Position numbers and translations under genes: made by a program
Part shown: piece after piece, positions 37,601 through 54,291 of the stretch
Layout: the number at the start of each line of letters is the position of its first letter
How positions within the stretch are numbered: the first letter of the stretch is position 1
The notes under the pieces: model-generated
What the model saw: the letters and a program-made list of their open reading frames with translations, nothing else
Told to the model about the DNA's origin: nothing
Databases searched by the model: none
Source of the DNA: Mugil cephalus
Taxonomy: Eukaryota; Chordata; Actinopteri; Mugiliformes; Mugilidae
DNA length: 64,000 nucleotides
NCBI RefSeq assembly: GCF_022458985.1
Contig: NC_061777.1
Span: forward strand, 7,604,668-7,668,667
Direction of reading: 5' to 3'

Positions 37601-39999
37601 TGAAGAAGGAAAACACATAATAAATGTTAACAGTGCCAACAAATACAGAATGAGTCACAGATTCACTCAGCAGCGATTTGTTCGTAGTATTTCTGAGCAA
37701 AGAGGTGCATCACTGCAGCACAATTTAGTATTTCAGTTTTCTACTCCTTCATACTTCTCCATTGCAATTGCTCCAATCAAACTTCACGGTGCTTTTTCAC
37801 CTCTTGTCTGAACCATGGCCAGAACCTGAGGTAACAGTGAAAGTCAACCTGTGGCTTTGACCAGCTAATGACACAGATGTGTTGCCAGAATACGTCTTAG
37901 TTACATCAGTTTGTCAGAATAAAGCCATTCTCTTCATAATGAGCAGCTTTTTCCTTAGTACATTTTTTAGTGCATGAATTTAGCTTGTGACAGAATTCAA
38001 AGCATAACTTACAGACATAAAATACTGCTTTAGAATTGGTTCAAGCGACGTTAAGAACATCTTCAAGCAGTGATTTAAACGTCACACACCTGCACCAGAA
38101 ACTGGATCTGCTTTGCCACATGTGACTTATCTGATCACTTTGCAGTCATCTGGTGTAAGAAGTTCATGCAGCTCAGGGATGCTACACTAGGTGGCATTAT
38201 CCTCTTTGTTTCAGTCAAAGATGCACTGCACATCTTAGCTCAGTAACAAGCCAGTTATGCTTTTCTATAGTTATTAGCAGCTCCACCAAATAGTGTTTGA
38301 TTTAAACTTCTCACATGGAAGATAGAAAACTTATTTTTGTATCAGAACTTTTCGTGTTTTCTTTCTTTCTTCTCCATTTCATCATCTCACAACCGCTCAC
38401 ATTAATTTGCTGCAGATATAACTGTAGACAGAGCGGCTCCACCTCTGGCAGACACTGGTGCTTCACCATGAATGATATCATGTTATCATGCACCGATCAA
38501 CCGCAACATTATGACCACTGACTGGGAGAAGTTGAGAAACAGCATCCTGTGGCAATTCAATGTTCTCCTGGGAACCATTTGGACCTGACATTCCTGTGGA
38601 TGTTACTACCACCCGTCTAGACCAGACCAGGCACCCCCCCCCCCCCATAGCAGTGACACTCCGTGACACAGACACAGACACACACACACAGAAACGCTTT
38701 AGGAACATCTGTGTTGGTAGAAGTGGCTACTGCACCTTCCTCCGTGGACGCGGGGACTGGTGCAGGAGCAGGCCGCGCCACAGGGGGAGGCATCATCTTC
38801 TTTTTCCCGGGCTTTTCATTTCTGTCTATCTCAGGCGCTGGGAAGTGGGTAAGGAGGAAGTTGTGTCACATTAAAGGTTGAACAGATGAGGAGTCATGTG
38901 TCTCATGCGCTGCCGTAAATGAATGACTCACGTTTCTTGATGTTGGGATCGTAGTGTAAATCCTCACGTGGTTGAGCTGTCTGGATGAAAAAGATTTTTT
39001 TATTATTATTATTTAAAACTGTGTGAGTTGTCACAGATGCAGAAAAAGAGAAACTCTCAGGACTCTTGGGGATGTTGTTACCGGGGGTTTGCTTGGTCTG
39101 GGCGGGGGAGCGGCCTGCCTCTGTGGAACGGCAGGATTTGACGTTCTCTCTGCAAAAAAACAAAAATGTAGCAAAAATGTAGAATTATATAAGGGATACT
39201 TTTATTTTATCTATTGCAGGTATTTTTTGTAATCTGCAGTGAAGTGCAATGCTCCTACCCAAATAAACATTCTCCTCCACTTGTCTCTGAGGGACTTTCA
39301 CGGGTGGACGCTCACAGGGCGGCGCTTCATACATGTCACCCTCCTCATCATCCTGCCTCAGGAATATATTAAAGGAACGTGCATGAGGCATGATCATGGT
39401 CTCAGATGTTGTTATCTGGGATCATATCCAGCACATTGTGATAAAGGGTAGCTAATTCATGGCTATTTTCCATCGAATGAGACCAAATATCACCAGATGT
39501 TGTGCACACTAGTGTAAGATTATCCAGGAAAGTTTTAAATAATGTTGAGTCGGTGGAAAATACTTAATGTCAAAGATAGGGGGAGCAAGATGAGATGAGA
39601 TCTTATGGGAAATTAGGTAATAAATATTTGACGATAATCCTCCTTTCATGTTATGTGGATAGAACTTTTAAAAACACACTTTCAGTCACCTGTTCTCTTC
39701 CTACTTACAAACTCGTCCTGAGGCCAACCAAATCCTGCATTGTTGTCTGAAATTAGAGACAGACAGGAAGATATAAGTGGAGAGACGAGAGGATTGGGAA
39801 GACATTGGCTAAAGTGAAGCCTTAGAGTCTCACCTGTTCTTTTAGGCGGGGCTGGTGGTCCGCCGTGTCTGAAAGGAAGAGGATAAGCTCAGTCGATGCA
39901 CACAACAGCACAATGGAGTTAAAGAATGCAAAGAGTCAGTGACTGATTATACAGTATCTCAGTCATTATACTCACAGGTTCTTGAGTTTTCCAAAGAAG
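33998..39999 (-). CDS. blnk: B-cell linker-type SH2 adaptor, 18 exons (385 aa; N-terminus not found)
   Basis: BLNK is the Syk-phosphorylated scaffold that assembles PLC-gamma, Btk, Vav and Grb2 behind the B-cell receptor. Exons: 39974-39999, 39834-39868, 39709-39746, 39259-39352, 39082-39149, 38932-38980, 38736-38837, 37566-37594, 36477-36513, 36206-36284, 35981-36011, 35766-35802, 35552-35657, 35411-35448, 35152-35195, 34608-34676, 34217-34375 and 33998-34114. All phases join. Order: basic KLKNLHGGPPAPPKR, acidic DDEEGDMYEAPP, tyrosine motifs (LHYDPN, DVYLDP, DLYLEP), proline-rich stretches, then an SH2 domain. Human BLNK has 456 residues, so some 30-70 N-terminal residues (the leucine zipper) are missing. 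The first listed exon starts in phase 0 behind a CT-rich acceptor. LCP2 and CLNK are the alternatives; the SH2 text is nearest to BLNK. Confidence 0.85.
38495..38705. mobile_element. Inverted-repeat element, copy 4 (truncated), next to a blnk exon
   Basis: It begins GATCAACCGCAACATTATGACCA and shares the TCTCCTGGGAACC and ACACACAGAAACGCTTTAGG text with other copies. The right end is lost. It lies about 30 bp from the donor site of the blnk exon at 38736-38837, and includes a run of 13 C residues. Confidence 0.7.
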
Positions 40000-40599
40000 C
40001 TCTGAGAAACGGAGAGAGAGAGAGAGAGAGGTAAATTATTGACGAGTATGTGCAGATATTTAATCCGTCTCTGTGCGACTCAGATCGTGCTAAACTGCCT
40101 CGTAATCATTGACTTCTAGTTATCCATCAGCTTCATCGATCCACCTGAGTCAGTGGCTGTGGATTGAGGAAGAACTCACGGTAAAACAATGGAGCTTTGT
40201 TTGGTGCAGAGGAGGATTTAACACGGTACAGAAAGTACTTGGTAGCACCACTTCAGTTTAATGCTGAGTAGGATTTTAAGGAGCTTTTAAACATTTGATG
40301 AATGGCTTGTAACACCAAATTTAACTGACTATGAAGAGCGTTATTCATTAGCTTTATTATTTTTTGTGCATATTCCAGTTAGTAGTTCCACCTCTGCAAC
40401 TTCGGTGCTATATTAACGTATTAGGTCATTTTAAGTTACGCTGTGTACTTTCTCAGTGTCCCTGTTAAAATGGACACGTTCCAACGTGTCTGTGGGCTAC
40501 ACAGTTTTCAGAATGGTTCAGAATCTAAATACACACAGTTCTGCAGAATCTACGTAATACCTCGTCTGGGAAAGCTGTAATGCTTTTGAAGGATAACAC

Positions 40600-41180
40600 T
40601 ATTTTAAGAAATACTTCTGGCATAAAGTCAGGAAATTAGAGGGTTAACCCTGATCCACGATGACCTTGACTTTCCCGCAGGCCTTCGAGCCGGCCTTGCA
40701 GACTGGCATAAACAAGTATATTAAAGTGGTTGGAGAGCTGGTCCATGATGTCTTCTGCGTCCTCATATGGGGACATTAAGTTTTAGGTTTTATTGCAGCT
40801 TGTTCTGTTTCATTTAAACCTCATTGTCCTCATCAGTGGAGGCGTTACTCTGCCGTCTAGTGGTAGCGAAGTTTAACCCTTATTTATTTATGATTATTAA
40901 CGTTTCCAGTTCGATATGACACGCAAAATTAACACATTTTATCAATAGCAACGAGCTACAACGATGCTAGTTAGCAAATACTCGCTTGAGGACGTTGGGA
41001 CTTCATTGTTCGCAATTCTGTCTTTGCTCAGCCATGTTCAGGTACTAAAATAAACAGTTTTACATTTTGTCACACATTGGTGACTTTATTATTATATTAA
41101 TAATTAAATAATCCCAGTGTCCACATATGAGGACATATGTTTTTTTCAAAAACTACTACTTCCTGTTCAAAGATGATGCT
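40600..41180. repeat. Probable unclassified repeat with CATATGAGGACA-type ends
   Basis: Two near-identical inverted words, GTCCTCATATGGGGACA at about 40758 and GTCCACATATGAGGACA at about 41117, lie 350 bp apart. Between and left of them is a 43-codon minus-strand open frame (MSPYEDAEDIMDQLSNHFNI...) without a recognised family. This looks like a transposon relic in the presumed blnk 5' intron. Confidence 0.35.
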
Positions 41181-41289
41181 CAGTTTTTAGGTTCTACTAA
41201 TCACAAATACTTTGGAGAAATTGAAACTGCAGACCAAATAAAGAGGTTAAAGTAGACAACTCAGACAAGATCAAAAGTAAACGGGAGAC

Positions 41290-41900
41290 TGATTTGGGTG
41301 CCACTGATGTCGAGGCAGAGTTTTTAATATCTAACTCCACCTGGGAGAGACAATTTAAAATTTTACATTGGCTATATATTAGTCCAGAGGCCCGACACAG
41401 AACGTACCCAGCCTTGTCTAAATTGTGTACTAAATGTCAGTCGGCCACTACTAGAATGTTTTTCATTGTTTGTGGAGCTCTCCCCACATCCTGCATCTCT
41501 GGAATACAGCAGCTCAACCTCAACTTCAAACGCCACCTGCACCTTGATCCAAGGACTTGCTTTGCGGGACTCAGTGATGAACTCCCTGCTGATTTACATA
41601 ATGGAGACCTCCTGCACATTTTGCTGCATTGCACCAGGAAATCTGTCCTGGTCTTGTGAATCTCCGTTTCCAGTATCACTCCATTTGAAGCATTAAGGAC
41701 AAACCTTTCCTATTTTTTCCTAACTTGGGATCTGTTCTTTGATTATTTAGGCTTTAGTGCTTCTCAAAAGGATGAGATCTGGGCTCAAATTACCTCTTTA
41801 CGTTTTCTTCTCCCTATTGAGTTATGTCAATGCATTACTTCTCTTTAACACAATAACCGTGATAATATGTTTTTGTTATTGAAATCTATTTAGTAAGTTT
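41290..41900 (+). pseudogene. LINE-1-like ORF2 C-terminal relic
   Basis: Plus-strand frames read NSTWERQFKILHWLYISPEA, then YPALSKLCTKCQSA followed by a frameshifted continuation. The order 'KILHR.Y.SP...P..SPLC.KC' is typical of the end of fish L1 reverse transcriptase ORF2. Stops and a frameshift near 41465 show it is dead. Confidence 0.6.
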
Positions 41901-44357
41901 TCTAAACTTAAAGTAATCCATTGTCTTGACTTCTTGTGAGTTTTGTCTGTGAGGTCAAGGCTCATTTAACTCATGTCTTTAAGTTTCGAGTCGAACAAAG
42001 CGATGGGGGGAGGAGGACACGGGAAATATAGAGGCTGCTTTCACATATTTTAATTAGACAGAACTATTACTGTAAAATGGGAATAGGAGGATCAAACCGT
42101 GGTATTACAACGCAAAAATGTTGGCACCACAAGCGAACAGATGGATGGATTTTAGACGCCATTACCTACCAGGAATGCATTTCAAAGTGGCTGTTTTTGG
42201 TGGATCAAATTTTAATTTCCTCTTCTCTAAACAGCCTAAACAAAATAAATGTTGGGCCAGATGTCAGTTGAATCTGAAGTTTACATGCGACATTAAAGCT
42301 TGAGCCATTAGTCTTGAAGATGAGAGATCTAAGCAGGAACTTGACTTTAAATGACAAACTCAATATGATATAACTTGGAAATGTTTTGCAGTGTAGTTCA
42401 TCTGCAATGAGTGAAAGGGAAATAGTGCACATGCAGTGTAACACTATATTAAACTGACACATCCATCAACATAATCCACTAGCACGCTCATCCTAAACTC
42501 TTTACATACATTTTGTGCCAGTTCTTTGTACCTGACGTGGGTAAATATTTAAATGAATTTCCATGGGTTGTTATTTCCTGTACTAGGTAAGTGGTTGTTT
42601 TTGGATGGGGCACATGGATAAGGACTTATGGAAACATTTGTTCAGAGTTCAAGAGTTCCCGGACCTCCGTGATTTTGGACGGCCGCCACGCTTGATTCAA
42701 AATCAGTCTCCAAGCGTTAACTGTTTCAGTGAAATCCAAAAAAAGGCTGCAGGGACGGGGCTGAGCGACAACAGCGGGTGCAGGTTGAGGTTAACACATC
42801 AAAGCGAAATCAGGAAGTGGAGTTTTTCCCACAGTGTCAGGCGGCCATAGAGGAAGCGTTGATGTCAAGTAAATGATTATTAACGGCCAGACACATGGGC
42901 ACGAGGCAGGCAAAGAAAACACATATTCTCCTGTTGATAAACGAGGAGCAGGTGACAGGTGATAAAAGAGAACTGCACTACCGTTGTGCTATTTATGACC
43001 TCAGTAATCCCAAAAATATCTGCATTTCAGAGTCAAGTTACAGTGGCAGCGTTCCGCTTTGTGTCAACTGCACTGTACTGTGAACTGAAACTTCTCTCCG
43101 TTCGGAAATTTAAGGAACTTGAAAAATTAAACCTATAAAAACCAGCGGCCAGTCTAAGACAAAAATACCGCCAGCATGAAGAGCAGGAAAAAGGAAAACG
43201 TCACGCGGCTAGGAGCTGAAAATCTGATGCAAACAAGGGCAGGACAGACACCATTCAAATGCTTCGCCGTCCACACAATAGCAAGAGTGTATCTGTGTTA
43301 TCGCAATCAAATATTATCTGATGTGAGTAACAAAATAATGAGCTTCCGTGCCATGAAAGTATTTTGCAAATTTTTATGTATTTTTTGGTTTATGAGCAAA
43401 GTTGATGAAACTGCACGTAGAGGACAAAAAAAGGGGAAAAACAGTGTTTGATTATGTTTTTTTTTCTGCAGCACAGACCTGTTTTTAGTGTCTGTGTTTG
43501 GCTTTGAATCATTTGTCACGTCACTTCAGCAAAAAGAGTGTTACGGAAGTTTTTAAGTTTCCAAAACACCAGCAGAGAAAACAACAGTTTCCGTGTTTCG
43601 ATGTAGACTTTATGTCACCTAACATGACCTTGACTGAAAATGCTAAATACGTCACATTCAGACGTAAAACAACACTGCAGACATAATAACCTCTCAGAAG
43701 TAGTTAATGGTTTTGTGATCTGATAAGTTCCCCCTGCTTGAAAATACTGTGTAATTGTACCACGTTACAACATCTTTCACCGAAAAATGCAGTTTAAAAT
43801 GCAAAGAAATGCGACTACATTTGATTGAAGACAATGTACGCAAGTGTGTGGAATCGACAATATTTGGTTATAAAAAATATACGTACGTGATCGCTGGCTT
43901 CATTAAAAACTCCCATATGAGGTGCACCGACACCATCTGCAGCCATTTCTGTCATTATCGTTAGACGTCGTTCTTTTATGAACTCTGTTTATTCAGATTT
44001 TATGAGGGTCTCTACATCAAAGTTTAACGAGCTGGTTTAACCTGTCACTGGAGTTTTATACCGCCACCACCTGAATATCTGAAGGCAAACATTTGTCTTC
44101 AGCTATCTGTGAACATTAACTGTGTGGGATATTTGTGTCTTTACGCTCCCGTACAGTCACACAGCGATGTGCAGCTTGGCATCGTGTCTCTCGCCAACAC
44201 ATAATTCCAAAAGAAACACAAATGTTACAGAGATAAAAGTCACTACATAGGTCGTTTTGCAGGGGACTTCGACCGCGCAGGCTCACTTCCTCCTTTCTCT
44301 CACCCACATTTACCACAATGTCAACCAAAATATGAGTAAAATAAAACTGTACTTTAC

Positions 44358-44366
44358 CATTGTCAT
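44358..44366 (-). other. Candidate first coding exon (ATG ACA ATG then GTAAAGT), possibly blnk
   Basis: On the minus strand ATGACAATG is followed at once by a consensus-like donor, GTAAAGT. It would provide only Met-Thr-Met in phase 0, compatible in phase with later blnk exons if a zipper exon lies between. I did not find that zipper exon in 40.0-44.3 kb. The call rests on position, the donor and the octamer motifs just upstream. Confidence 0.25.
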
Positions 44367-44426
44367 GATTTAGGATCCCGTCTCGCAGCTCAAGTCATGA
44401 GGAAATGTCTTTGTTTCTGTTCTTAG

Positions 44427-44502
44427 ATGCAAATGGTTTTAAAGATTGGAAGCGTGAGATACAGAGAGAATGTGAAGCCGCTCTAACTGACTTCATTTGC
44501 AT
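44427..44502 (-). promoter_or_regulatory. Pair of octamer motifs (ATGCAAAT / ATTTGCAT), possible B-cell promoter
   Basis: Perfect octamers lie at 44427-44434 and, in the other orientation, 44495-44502, about 60 and 130 bp upstream of the candidate exon on the minus strand. Octamers bind Oct-1/Oct-2 and are typical of B-lymphocyte promoters. The link to blnk is inferred. Confidence 0.35.
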
Positions 44503-44509
44503 TTCCTAC

Positions 44510-46190
44510 CTGTGTAGGCTGCGTGGATGTCTGCTATTAAATGAGCTGCTGCACGACTCAAACATGGCTCCCAATTTCCATACTGAAACCCCAGTACAGT
44601 CGCGTGAATGGCTGAAGCTGATACTATTTTCTGCAAAGATCAAATTAGATCTCATTTGTGTGCCGACTGCAGCATCTAGATTGAATGTTAAACAAGAACC
44701 TTCGGCACAAACACACTGCGACACCTTTAAGACTACAGGTGATCAGATATGACAGCTGAAACAGTTTATTACACCACAAATTGAAATTAACTCCAAAAGG
44801 AATGTGATGCTCTGACACCTCCTCCTAAAACAAAAAGTGAAAGCTGATGTTTTCTAGGACTGTTGTATTAAACTAAGAATGTGTAGGTTTTCATAAGACT
44901 AGAGTAGGTTTTATTCTTTTTTATCAGAGCAACGTTCCCATGCTGAACTTCTTGTACAGATATTAGGTTTGTCAGTCATATACTGGATTATTAAATTTCA
45001 TAGGAATGCATTTTGCTTAAGTTTCATGAGCATTTATTGACTACAAGGAGTTATCTTTAGGGGCTGGAGAAGATGGAATTTACGCACTTTTTCTTAAATT
45101 TGAATGTGAGCGTTGAAATAGAAACGGAAATTGGTAAACACAGGAAGGCTTGAAAATAAATTTGGTTAAACAGAGACTCCTGTTCATCTGAATTGAACTG
45201 TGAGTTCAACTCAAACATTAAACATATATAATAAAGACCACGGATATAAAGTAGCTATTTAAATCTACCATATTGCAAATCTAAGGCCCTTAATCTTTAG
45301 TATTTTTAATTTAATTTAATTTAATTTGATGATATTTTCTGCTCGGACTCCAATTCATAAAGAAATATTGTACTTCTTTTAAATTTACAGGTGAATTTAA
45401 GTCACAGCAGATTAGGACTTGATCTGCTCATCATAGTGTAATGAATCACATAGAATATGCAATAGATAATTGATACATGAATCAGCTTTGTTCAACCACT
45501 TATCATCACACAAGAAAGGAATTTGACTCACTGTTAGTGTACTCAGGGACAGGTATAATAGGTAGGAATGTTATTTAACGGGGTATATATAGAGAGATTA
45601 TAAGGGCAAAGCTGCCACGTAAAAGGTAAAGACTTGTGTGTCGGTGAAAGCAAAATAAATAAATATGTGTCTTTGTCCGTGTGTATATGTGTACAGTGAC
45701 ATCTGGAGGAAAAAGCGTTGGTGCATTTGCATAAGTTAATATGCAAGTTAATTCTAATGTAAATGTAAATATGAGCATAACCGTCTTTTCAGCACAGGGA
45801 AGAAGGTGATTTTGTTGTGGGAGGGGGTTGTCTCTGCATGACATCAGACTGTCAGACTGGAAACGGTTCTTGTTCCAAGGAAAACACAGACAGAGCCTGT
45901 CTGTCTGTTGGAGTCTAGTTATCACTTTTACTTTTGTGCCTTTTCGTCTGGCAGATGTCCACGGTGGCATTTCTACTTTATGAAAACTTTTGAGAACATG
46001 CACATGAGTCTAAGAGACATCCACCATCTGATTTATGGATTTACGAATAAAAAAAAAGCATCAACTGATGAAAAAAAAAACCTAAAAACAATACTTTCCA
46101 GCTCATGGTTTCATCAGTTATTTTCCAGGAATGTGTTTTATGTCATTCAGAGCTCGATAAACTGAGTCAGGAAGCGTATAAAAATGTATT
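44510..46190. other. AT-rich intergenic stretch between blnk and plat
   Basis: No coding sequence or recognised element was seen. It contains a (TTTAA)n run near 45307-45328. Confidence 0.5.
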
Positions 46191-46197
46191 CAGAATA

Positions 46198-46203
46198 TTT
46201 ATT
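46198..46203 (-). terminator. Poly(A) signal AATAAA (plat)
   Basis: The hexamer on the minus strand lies about 1.16 kb past the plat stop codon, a plausible end for the 3' UTR. Confidence 0.45.
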
Positions 46204-47362
46204 GACAAAAAGAGTGTGTTGCCAGATGTGGTTATAACGGCAATAACAATAAGTTATTAACACACACTATGTAACATATTGAAGTTTATACAAAACAATG
46301 CAAAATACACATAAATATTAACTTAGTACAAAACAATCTAAAACTTCGTTCCCATTCAGAGTCTTTCACAGAACAAAGTTCATTAAGGAGTTAAGCTGTG
46401 CAGTCAATAAAGCGGTTTAATTGAGCGCAGAAATAAAAACAGACCCCGGACCCCAGGTTTCAATATAAAATCAATAATCAGGAAATATACATGTTATATA
46501 CACACTGGGCTCAACCCAGTAGTCTGGTGGAGAAGTGCTCCGAAAACATCATACAAAAGAAAATGAGAACAAGTCTCTTCCTCTATTGTGAGGGTAAAGG
46601 TTTAACAATGACAGGTTTGTTGGTTGACACAGAGCGAAAGTCTCTATCTTTCCTGCTTCCACCTCCAAATATGTTCTCGTCTATGAGGAGGCGGCAAGTT
46701 ACAGGGTGAAAAAGCTGCAAGCGCAAACAGAATCTGAACCAGCAGATTTATCTTGCGGTTTTGTACGAGGGTCTGAAACTCCTCGTGACAAACTGAAGAC
46801 AATTTTCGCATTAAGCCAATATACACCTACACCTAGAGGACAGTTTAAAAATGCCCTTTGGAGTAGCAAACAGAACCCTACTCTATGTGATTTAGTATAG
46901 TGTGACTAGTAAAAGCCTGTGTTATGTTCTTCTGGGTGAAAAGAACCAACGGCTTGACTGTGATGCTGTGGATATACTCGTTTAAAGGCAGCCACAAAGA
47001 GCAGAGGCATGTAAATTTGCCATTTGCTACTTTTTTTTGTCAGGTTAACTGTCTGTCCGGTGAAGAGAGAAGACACAAAATGAACGATTTAAAAAAAAAA
47101 CGTGTTGGTTCTCACTGTCACATTTAACACAGCCGTAAAAAGAGGTCTTGGAACGACACAGAACTCCTCTGGGTTCTGGTGTGTCTCTGTAGAAAACGGT
47201 CCTGCTGGCTCAAAACCTGCATCTGTTTGGATTCAGATCCACAGGTAAACAAGCTCTCGACAGAATCAGGAAGAGTCCCGAGGAACTCTGCGTCTGTCAG
47301 AGGATAAAACACCCACTGTTTCCACCGACGTCAGTCAACAAAATCTTGCTCGCAGCGTCACG

Positions 47363-53328
<5,966 letters not shown>

Positions 53329-54249
53329 CCAAGTGGTGTTCAATATGCTGGAAGCAGAATAAAAGCACAGATTAGAAACCGCTGGTAGAAGTAGCTCAGT
53401 TAGTACTGAATATTTGCGTGATTTAACATGAGGATGGTAGTTCAACCAGCCAATACATCCCAGTGGGATTACACAGAACAACAAAAAAAAAAGGCTGCAT
53501 ATACTCCATAAATGTATTTCCTGGATGTAGTAAATACCAGAACTGACAGGAGATGACTAAATTCATATCTAAATTGATCTGAAACCTTTAACAAGGGAGT
53601 TCCCCGTTCTACTGTATGTTTATCCCTGTAAACTTTTTGTCGTGAATCATCACCGCATCACTGAGTGAACAATTGCAGGAAAACAATCTACACTGGTCAT
53701 CCTCTCGTAGGATGTGTATGCACGGCTTCCTTCCTCCACCCCTATGCATTCTACTGAGTCAAACCACAGGAGGGGAAACGGAGTGAACGGTGGACGAGGC
53801 GGAGTGCTTGGCGGAGCCTGGAGGTCATTGCTGGTTTCTTGAGGTTGAGCTGACTTCTTGATTCACATCTTTGCAGGGCGCCCCTCATAGGAGCCTGAGC
53901 GAGTTCAACAAGTTTGCATTTAATTTTATTTACATTCGCATTCCGTAACACCCTCCCACTAGCAATTGTTCGTCCCGTTTCATTCCCACTGAGAGTAAAC
54001 AGGAAGCAGATTATCTTCTCCCCAAACGAGACAGAGACCCGAGCTTCAAACACAAACACGACATCCTGGACATCCCTGGAGCGATGAAAGGCAGCACGCA
54101 CAGGAGAAAGCTCCTGCACGCTCCTGAAAACATCCCTGCTCTAACGGAGCAAAGCAGCAGCTGTCGGAGAACAATGAGACGTGGGACGTTAAAGGGGAGT
54201 AGGTGGAAAAAGAAGGGAAAGTTTGAAAGTTACAAAAAATGAAACTCAT

Positions 54250-54291
54250 CTTATATTTCTATTAAAAGATTTCTTTTAATAGAAATATAAG
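54250..54291. repeat. Perfect 20-bp inverted repeat with 2-bp spacer
   Basis: The arms CTTATATTTCTATTAAAAGA (54250-54269) and its exact reverse complement (54272-54291) are separated by TT. A short direct repeat (AAGCTTGAGA...) follows at once. Confidence 0.97.

Noticed and set aside
33998..39999. Alternative identity as SLP-76 (LCP2) or CLNK
   Set aside because: The SH2 text (FLIRHSS, QPYTL, KVYNIPIRY, RYALG) is closer to BLNK; no SAM domain exon was seen. Not fully excluded, since the N-terminus is missing.
41294..41659. 121-codon plus-strand frame as a protein-coding gene
   Set aside because: The text resembles the end of L1 ORF2 and is broken by a frameshift.
44506..44724. Minus-strand frame ending at a CAG|GTAGGA donor as blnk exon 1
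   Set aside because: The peptide has no zipper or basic motif, and the octamer pair overlaps its edge; no homology to BLNK N-termini.
45575..46003. 142-codon minus-strand frame near 45.6-46.0 kb
   Set aside because: No homology, low-complexity composition and no splice signals linking it to blnk; could not be supported as the missing 5' exon.
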